Positions 58,576-64,000 of a DNA stretch of 64,000 bases are shown piece by piece (position 1 is the first letter of the stretch; every line of letters begins with the position of its first letter). The notes beneath the pieces are model-generated. The model saw only the letters and a program-made list of their open reading frames with translations, was not told the DNA's origin and searched no databases. The translations under genes and the position numbers were made by a program. The DNA comes from Candidatus Gastranaerophilales bacterium (lineage in GTDB: Bacteria; Cyanobacteriota; Vampirovibrionia; Gastranaerophilales; Gastranaerophilaceae). The stretch lies in contig CANQLJ010000004.1 of assembly GCA_947624685.1 (NCBI GenBank), positions 1-64,000 on the forward strand. Direction: 5' to 3'.

Positions 58576-59520
58576 TCACTTAATTTTTTTTGCTATCCTG
58601 AGCTTTGCACTTCGAGACGGTGGATTAAGTGCTATTTCCTCTACTGATGCGATTAAGGGTTTTTTGTTGATTAATTCAAGAATCTTGCCTTCACAAGTGC
58701 ACTTTATCGCATTTTTTTCACATCGGCATGAAGAAGCGTAGCTTTTAAATATTGTTTTTGCGATTCTGTCTTCAAGCGAATGGAAAGTCAGCACACTTAT
58801 TATAGCACCAATATCAACTAAACTTATAGTTTTTTTTAATGTGTTTTCAAAATTTAACAATTCTCCGTTGACTTCGATTCGAAGCGCTTGAAAGACCCTT
58901 GTTGCACTGTGGATTTTTGTTTTTATTTTTGGAGTCGAGTTTTGTATCAATTTCGCTAATTCAAGCGTTGTTTCAATAGGACGGTTTTTAATAATCGCAT
59001 GGGCGATTCTTTTTGAAAATCTTTCCTGGCCATAGTTTGAAAATATCTCTACAAGCTCGTTTTCGCTATATTTATTAATAACTTCATAAGCCGTTTTTGT
59101 TTGCTGTTGGTTAAATCTCATATCTAAAGGCGCATCTTTCATAAAGCTGAAGCCGCGCTGAGCCGTTGTCAATTGATGATATGAAGCACCAAGGTCAAAA
59201 ATTACCCCGCCTGTGATTTTTTCTATCCCTAAATTTTTAAGATGCGAATCAATGTCAAGATAGCTTCCTTTGATGATTGCGAGGTTTTTATAGTCCTTAA
59301 GGCGGTTTTTAGCGTGGTTTATGGCGTCATCATCAACATCAAAAGCAATCAATCGGCCCTGTTTTGAGATTCTTTTTAATATTTCTTCGCTGTGACCGCC
59401 GCCGCCTAATGTGCAATCGACAAAAATTTTATCTGAACCGTCACAATTTAAGCTATCTACGACTTCTTTTTTCATTACCGTATAGTGATGAAATTCTTTT
59501 TTTTCTTCAAGATTTTCCAT
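58576..59520 (-). CDS. rsmH: 16S rRNA (cytosine1402-N4)-methyltransferase
   Basis: FHHYTVMKKEVVDSL, FVDCTLGGGGHSEEIL, GGVIFDLGASYHQL, RGFSFMKDAPLDMRF, ISVLTFHSLEDRI. Confidence 0.97.
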   Translation of the reverse strand: MENLEEKKEFHHYTVMKKEVVDSLNCDGSDKIFVDCTLGGGGHSEEILKRISKQGRLIAFDVDDDAINHAKNRLKDYKNLAIIKGSYLDIDSHLKNLGIEKITGGVIFDLGASYHQLTTAQRGFSFMKDAPLDMRFNQQQTKTAYEVINKYSENELVEIFSNYGQERFSKRIAHAIIKNRPIETTLELAKLIQNSTPKIKTKIHSATRVFQALRIEVNGELLNFENTLKKTISLVDIGAIISVLTFHSLEDRIAKTIFKSYASSCRCEKNAIKCTCEGKILELINKKPLIASVEEIALNPPSRSAKLRIAKKIK

Positions 59521-59521
59521 A

Positions 59522-59911
59522 TCAAAAGTTTATCATCTTTATGATTTTTTTAAAAACTGTTTTTAAATCTTCTTTTTCATCGGGGATTAAATCGCTTTTG
59601 TTATATTTTTGATATTGTTCAATGATATTAAGGGGCATGGGGCGGTTTTCTTTTAATATAAAAGCAATGTCGGATAAAAATTCATCTTGAACAAGGGCAT
59701 AATCTTGCACTTTTTTTCTTAAATCTTCGTCTGCTTCGCGATACATAAGTGCATCAAAAGCGCATTTTAGATTAATGTCGTTTTTGTCTTTAGGAAACAG
59801 GGAAAGTGCCTGAGAGACGGTTTTTTTATCACTTAAAACATCGAAAATTAAGTCGCTTACGATTAATCTGTTTCTATAGATTTTTATTTCTTCATTATTT
59901 TGATTTTGCAT
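59522..59911 (-). CDS. Helical hypothetical protein upstream of rsmH, 129 aa
   Basis: Tightly linked ORF in the rsmH gene string; no recognised motif. Confidence 0.55.
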   Translation of the reverse strand: MQNQNNEEIKIYRNRLIVSDLIFDVLSDKKTVSQALSLFPKDKNDINLKCAFDALMYREADEDLRKKVQDYALVQDEFLSDIAFILKENRPMPLNIIEQYQKYNKSDLIPDEKEDLKTVFKKIIKMINF

Positions 59912-59917
59912 GGTTTA

Positions 59918-60193
59918 TTAAAATTTCATCGGCAAATCAAAGCTCGGGCCAAAAGGAGTGCTTTGCTCCTGCGATTGAGCGGGTTTTTGCCCTGCGCGAT
60001 AGATTAACATGCCTCTTGAATCTTGAACTTTTGGTTTAGAGAGCTTATGAGACGAGTCCATAACCTTATCCACTCTGCTTTCCCAATGAACATCGATTTT
60101 TTGCTGAGAACACCCGAATAAAAATATGGTAAAAAATCCCGCAAACACTAAAAAAATCATAAAATATTTTAAATTCATCAATACCTCAAGCAC
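59918..60193 (-). CDS. Small lipoprotein
   Basis: MNLKYFMIFLVFAGFFTIFLFGC lipobox, then short hydrophilic tail. Confidence 0.6.
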   Translation of the reverse strand: MLEVLMNLKYFMIFLVFAGFFTIFLFGCSQQKIDVHWESRVDKVMDSSHKLSKPKVQDSRGMLIYRAGQKPAQSQEQSTPFGPSFDLPMKF

Positions 60194-61049
60194 TCGTTAC
60201 CACAACTTGATTAAATGGAATTTCGATGTTTTGTTTTTCAAATTGTTCTTTAATTATTTTATTAAAAGCGCGCTTAATAATCCATTGGCCTTTAGGTTGA
60301 GTTTTTATTCTGCATTTAATGCAAAGCGAACTTTCTCTAAATTCGTCAAGCCCAAATATTTCTATCTCACCAAGCGTAAGTTTTTTATATTGTTCATTTG
60401 AGGTCAAGATTTTATAGGCTTCTTTAATCGTATCAAAAGCAAAATTTATATCCGTTTTATATGCAACATCAAATTCAAAAAAAGCATAGGAATATTGCAT
60501 CGTGTGGTTTTTGATTGAATCAATGTAGCCGCAGCGAATAAAATAGACTGCTCCCGTTTTATCGCATCGAACGGTAATAAGTGGAAGCGTGATTTTTTCA
60601 ACAAACCCGCTCATCCCTTGAATTTCAACATAGTCTCCGACACGGATTTGCCCTTCTAATAATATTATTATCCCCGATATTATATCTTCCACGCTTCTTT
60701 TTGCGCCAAAACCGATTGCAACCCCTAAGACCCCGGCTGTTGCTAATAGCGGTCTAACATCAATTCCAAAAAGAAAAAGCATGTTCATAACATAAATTGC
60801 AACGATTAACGTCAAAAGCGCATGCAGAACTATTGTTTTGAGGGTTGTTATCTGCTGTTTTCTTTCATAAGAAGTTATTTTTGAATTTATCTTTTCGACG
60901 GCCTTATTTGCCCCGAAATGAAGCAATTTCATAGTTATAATAAAAATCAACGTACATTTTATTATGTTAAAAACAAACATAATAATTTTAATATATTCGG
61001 GTTTTAGATTGAAAATCTCGAGCGATAAAATATCTTCCATAAAATTCAT
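60186..61049 (-). CDS. MscS-family mechanosensitive channel
   Basis: TAGVLGVAIGFGAKRSVEDIISGIIILLEGQIRVGDYVEI. Confidence 0.93.
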   Translation of the reverse strand: MNFMEDILSLEIFNLKPEYIKIIMFVFNIIKCTLIFIITMKLLHFGANKAVEKINSKITSYERKQQITTLKTIVLHALLTLIVAIYVMNMLFLFGIDVRPLLATAGVLGVAIGFGAKRSVEDIISGIIILLEGQIRVGDYVEIQGMSGFVEKITLPLITVRCDKTGAVYFIRCGYIDSIKNHTMQYSYAFFEFDVAYKTDINFAFDTIKEAYKILTSNEQYKKLTLGEIEIFGLDEFRESSLCIKCRIKTQPKGQWIIKRAFNKIIKEQFEKQNIEIPFNQVVVTSA

Positions 61050-61176
61050 CCAAAAATTTAATTAACACATATCAAAATTATAAAAAAAATAAATCTTTTG
61101 GTCAAAGATAAATTCATCTTTGGATTAATTAGTTTTTGACGTCATTTTACTAAACTTATATTGTTTAGGAGGAAAA

Positions 61177-61962
61177 TTGAGTTTTCGATATTCAAATAAC
61201 AAACAAGAAACGTTTCAAAAGGCGCTAAATTATTCATCCGACCCGATTAAAAAAGATGAACATTTCTTTTGCGCCAAAGGGGATGATTTCATGCTCAAAA
61301 ACGAATATCGAAAAGCAATCAAAGAATACCTCGTTTCTTTAATGATAGATAAAAACAATATCCCGGCTATCAAAGGTGCTTCAAAAGCCTATAAAAATTT
61401 AAAAGAATATTCTAAAGCAATAAAACACCTCAAAAACGCTCGTAATATCTACGGTTTCGATTCTGAAATATATTATGAATTGGGGCTTAATTATCTTTTA
61501 AATGCAGATAATTTTAATGCAAAGAAAAATTTCATAAGAACAATTCAACTTAAACCCGACGACAAAAACGCGCAAATAAAGCTTGCGCTGACCCATGAGC
61601 TCTCGGGCGAAGAGGATATGGCGATATTAGTTTATAATACAATTATTGAAAAATATCCCTATTATATCCCCGCCATTTCAAATTTGGCTAATTTATATAT
61701 TGAAAAAAATGACTTTAAAAAAGCGCTTGAACTTTATCGAGACATTTTAAAAATCAACCCTCAATATTATAGGGCCTATCTTGGGCTTGGGCTTTGTTTT
61801 GATAAACTTGAAAAATACCCAAATGCCATAAGATATTATAAAAAATATATAGCTAAAAAGCCCTATTCTCAAAGCGCAAAATATCTTGTCGGAAGGATAT
61901 TTGAAATTTATAAAACAAAACAAAAAACAAAAGAAAATAATCTAAAAGTGGTGGATTCTTAA
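61177..61962 (+). CDS. TPR repeat protein (TTG start)
   Basis: Repeated TPR units (KGASKAYKNLKEYSKAIKHLKNA..., SNLANLYIEKNDFKKALELYRDILKINPQYYRAYLGLG); AGGAGG just upstream. Confidence 0.85.
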   Translation: MSFRYSNNKQETFQKALNYSSDPIKKDEHFFCAKGDDFMLKNEYRKAIKEYLVSLMIDKNNIPAIKGASKAYKNLKEYSKAIKHLKNARNIYGFDSEIYYELGLNYLLNADNFNAKKNFIRTIQLKPDDKNAQIKLALTHELSGEEDMAILVYNTIIEKYPYYIPAISNLANLYIEKNDFKKALELYRDILKINPQYYRAYLGLGLCFDKLEKYPNAIRYYKKYIAKKPYSQSAKYLVGRIFEIYKTKQKTKENNLKVVDS

Positions 61963-61983
61963 AAATTTAAAAAAATAATCTAA

Positions 61984-62019
61984 AAAAAGCCTTCGCGAGA
62001 TAACTCTTGAAGGCTTTTT
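61984..62019. terminator. Bidirectional terminator between convergent TPR and nucleotidyltransferase genes
   Basis: AAAAAGCCTTC ... GAAGGCTTTTT. Confidence 0.75.
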
Positions 62020-62028
62020 AAAATATAT

Positions 62029-64000
62029 CTATTTTTCAGTTGTTTCTTCCGGCTCCTTCGGATCGTCATGGTAAGTGACATGAATATCTTCAACGTCTTT
62101 TTTATTGACTTTAATTGCTTTATTTACACTCATGACTTTTCCTTGAATATCATATTTCTTTTCAATTTCGGCTTTTTGTTCGGGACTTGAAGCAATCAGA
62201 CCCGTTTTTGGATTAACGCAGGAAATTGCTCTTGCCATTTCAAAGTCTTCAAGCTTGAAGTTGCCTTTTGCTATCTCAACTGTCGTGTCATAAAGAGCAT
62301 TCAGGCTTCCGCAATCTGCCCAGGGTTCTTCTGTCGGAATTACATAGAGTTTTTGGGAACCAAGAATTTCTTTTGCTTCAACAATTAATTTATCGGGCAA
62401 GTCTTCGGGTTTATTTCCCAGTGTTTTTGCAAGCAATTGTTTAATATTTTCTATGTCCGAAATTGTATCGATTGGATTATCAATCAACGCCTTGAGTATC
62501 GGAATATATTGTTTTGACCAGTCTCTCGATTCTTTTTCAGCATCTTTAAAATAGTTTTCAAACATGTTCAAGACTTTGAAAGCTTCCTTTGAAACACCGA
62601 ATTGGAATGTGTTTGTGATACACATGCCATCTTTATCCATGTATTCTTGAGGAACCGTGTCGGGTTTTTCCTTGAATCCTTCTATCTCATAAGTTTTTGG
62701 ATCATATTTAATTATACCGAAATTTTTGATACATTTTTGATAAGGCACTTTCTTTGCTATCATTGCAATGGCGGCATCGCCCGAATTTATTAAATCATTT
62801 GCTTTTTTGATAGATTCTGTCATTCTGCTCATCGAGTCGTTCGGGAAAATCAATGCACTGTTGTATTTTTCTTCGTTCATTGTATTCCAAAGGTCTGCGC
62901 TAAATTCGCCGTTGCCTCTGTTTTTACCTCTGTTTAGATAGAATTTGATATTTTTATCAATTCCCAAATTTCCTTTGGAACAATCCAAAAGCCCCGCTTT
63001 ATGAAGCGTTATAAATGTTGTTTCCATAGGCGTTAAGCCTGTTGCGGTTCGAAATACTCCTTTTGTGGATTGAGCTCCGTTTGGTTCGTCGTGGAAAATC
63101 GCGCCAGAAGAAGCATTTGTGTATTCCGCGCGAGAGCCGAAGCCTCCTGCGAGCATTATTAATTGAACATCTTTGGCATTTTTTGCTTCAACAAATTGCG
63201 GAAGAACGATTTCGCCACTATTTACTTTGTCTACAAATTCTTTTACCGAAGCTTTTGTTTCATCCACAAATCTATGGTTTTCAAGTCCGATTACAATTTG
63301 GGTACCGCTGCCGATTGAGGGTTTTGGGTCGATTTTTTCGACTTTTACATCTTGAACTTCAAAAGGAGTGAATCTGCTTCCTTGAGTCATAGCGTCAATT
63401 TTGAGGCTACCTTCGGAGTCATCTTTTTTTGAAAAAGAGCCGGAATTAGTTAATAAAAGATTGTCACCATCTTCCACAACCGCCATCAAATTACCTTTTG
63501 TGTTTAAGACATAGGCTTGTTCGTGCGTCCCTTCGCCTCTATAGTTAATCGGCGTCATATCAAATTTAATTAATTGGCTATAGCCGATGTTTTTGACTTC
63601 TTCGCCCGTAATATCAGCAGAAGGCTTTCTCACGCCCATTTCGAATCTCAGGACTTGTTTATCTTTTTTATCGTTAATATCCAAAAGTTTTATTTGAGCT
63701 CTTGAATAAATAGGGATTGAAGTATTGCCTTCTTTTTTGTCACCGACGTGGATTGTTGTTTTGATTGCGTCATTCACCATCGAAAATTCGCCCGCAAAGT
63801 CATGAAGCAATTTATTTACGTTTGCTCTTGAGCCGACATTTTCACCTTTGGAATCTTTTGTTTTGCAGGTTTGCATGGATAAATTAATGTCGCTGAAGGC
63901 GCCATGGAGGACACCTGTGAATTTTATTGTTCGAGCTAAATTTAATCCGTTTGATTTGATAGCATTTGAAGCAAGTTTTGAAAATTGAAAACTGTTTTCA
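62029..64000 (-). CDS. Nucleotidyltransferase-domain protein with long N-terminal extension, 5' end beyond the window
   Basis: VQLIMLAGGFGSRAEYTN and FKEKPDTVP nucleotidyltransferase signatures. The frame stays open from the ORF-track ATG (63876) to the window end (...ENSFQFSKLASNAIKSNGLNLARTIKFTGVLHGAFSDINLS-M). Confidence 0.75.
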   Translation of the reverse strand, partial: ENSFQFSKLASNAIKSNGLNLARTIKFTGVLHGAFSDINLSMQTCKTKDSKGENVGSRANVNKLLHDFAGEFSMVNDAIKTTIHVGDKKEGNTSIPIYSRAQIKLLDINDKKDKQVLRFEMGVRKPSADITGEEVKNIGYSQLIKFDMTPINYRGEGTHEQAYVLNTKGNLMAVVEDGDNLLLTNSGSFSKKDDSEGSLKIDAMTQGSRFTPFEVQDVKVEKIDPKPSIGSGTQIVIGLENHRFVDETKASVKEFVDKVNSGEIVLPQFVEAKNAKDVQLIMLAGGFGSRAEYTNASSGAIFHDEPNGAQSTKGVFRTATGLTPMETTFITLHKAGLLDCSKGNLGIDKNIKFYLNRGKNRGNGEFSADLWNTMNEEKYNSALIFPNDSMSRMTESIKKANDLINSGDAAIAMIAKKVPYQKCIKNFGIIKYDPKTYEIEGFKEKPDTVPQEYMDKDGMCITNTFQFGVSKEAFKVLNMFENYFKDAEKESRDWSKQYIPILKALIDNPIDTISDIENIKQLLAKTLGNKPEDLPDKLIVEAKEILGSQKLYVIPTEEPWADCGSLNALYDTTVEIAKGNFKLEDFEMARAISCVNPKTGLIASSPEQKAEIEKKYDIQGKVMSVNKAIKVNKKDVEDIHVTYHDDPKEPEETTEK

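Noticed and set aside
63042-63371. 109-aa plus-strand Arg/Leu-rich ORF
   Set aside because: Antisense within the nucleotidyltransferase gene; no independent start signal or motif.
1-64000. CRISPR arrays, IS elements, tRNA or rRNA genes
   Set aside because: No regularly spaced repeats, transposase motifs or convincing tRNA T-arm/cloverleaf in the intergenic gaps by eye. A tRNAscan/Infernal run would be decisive.

Overview
AT-rich, gene-dense bacterial chromosome segment, mostly housekeeping genes, with no phage, IS, CRISPR, rRNA or tRNA gene that I could support. Gene content and pilin style (KKAF[ST]xxE prepilins, short xRLxRLExxxFG repeats, MlaEFD plus LpxK outer-membrane genes, Oad-type sodium decarboxylase) suggest a non-photosynthetic Cyanobacteria relative (Melainabacteria/Vampirovibrionia/Gastranaerophilales-like). 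This assignment is inference, not tested. Main blocks: a five-gene type IV prepilin/pseudopilin locus (1.7-8.3 kb); serA; mlaE-mlaF-mlaD-lpxK; pyrH-frr-cdsA-rnc-rpe; a PcrA/UvrD helicase; response regulator-ctpA; acpP-fabF; rsfS-ricT; acpS; rpsR; a soluble lytic transglycosylase; dnaN-thrB-mnmG; serC; oadB-oadA-oadG-birA; a PurD-like ATP-grasp with yidD; rsmH-ftsL-PBP2-murE; mscS; and a nucleotidyltransferase running off the window end. The best candidate for something undescribed is the prepilin locus. Three of its prepilins (about 940, 357 and 224 aa) carry a divergent glycine-rich head like those in phage tail-fibre adhesins and end in a shared [AE]V[VIL][IL][ILR]W C-terminus. A second pattern is a recurrent -10-like hexamer 6-9 nt upstream of start codons at about ten genes, suggesting frequent leaderless transcription.
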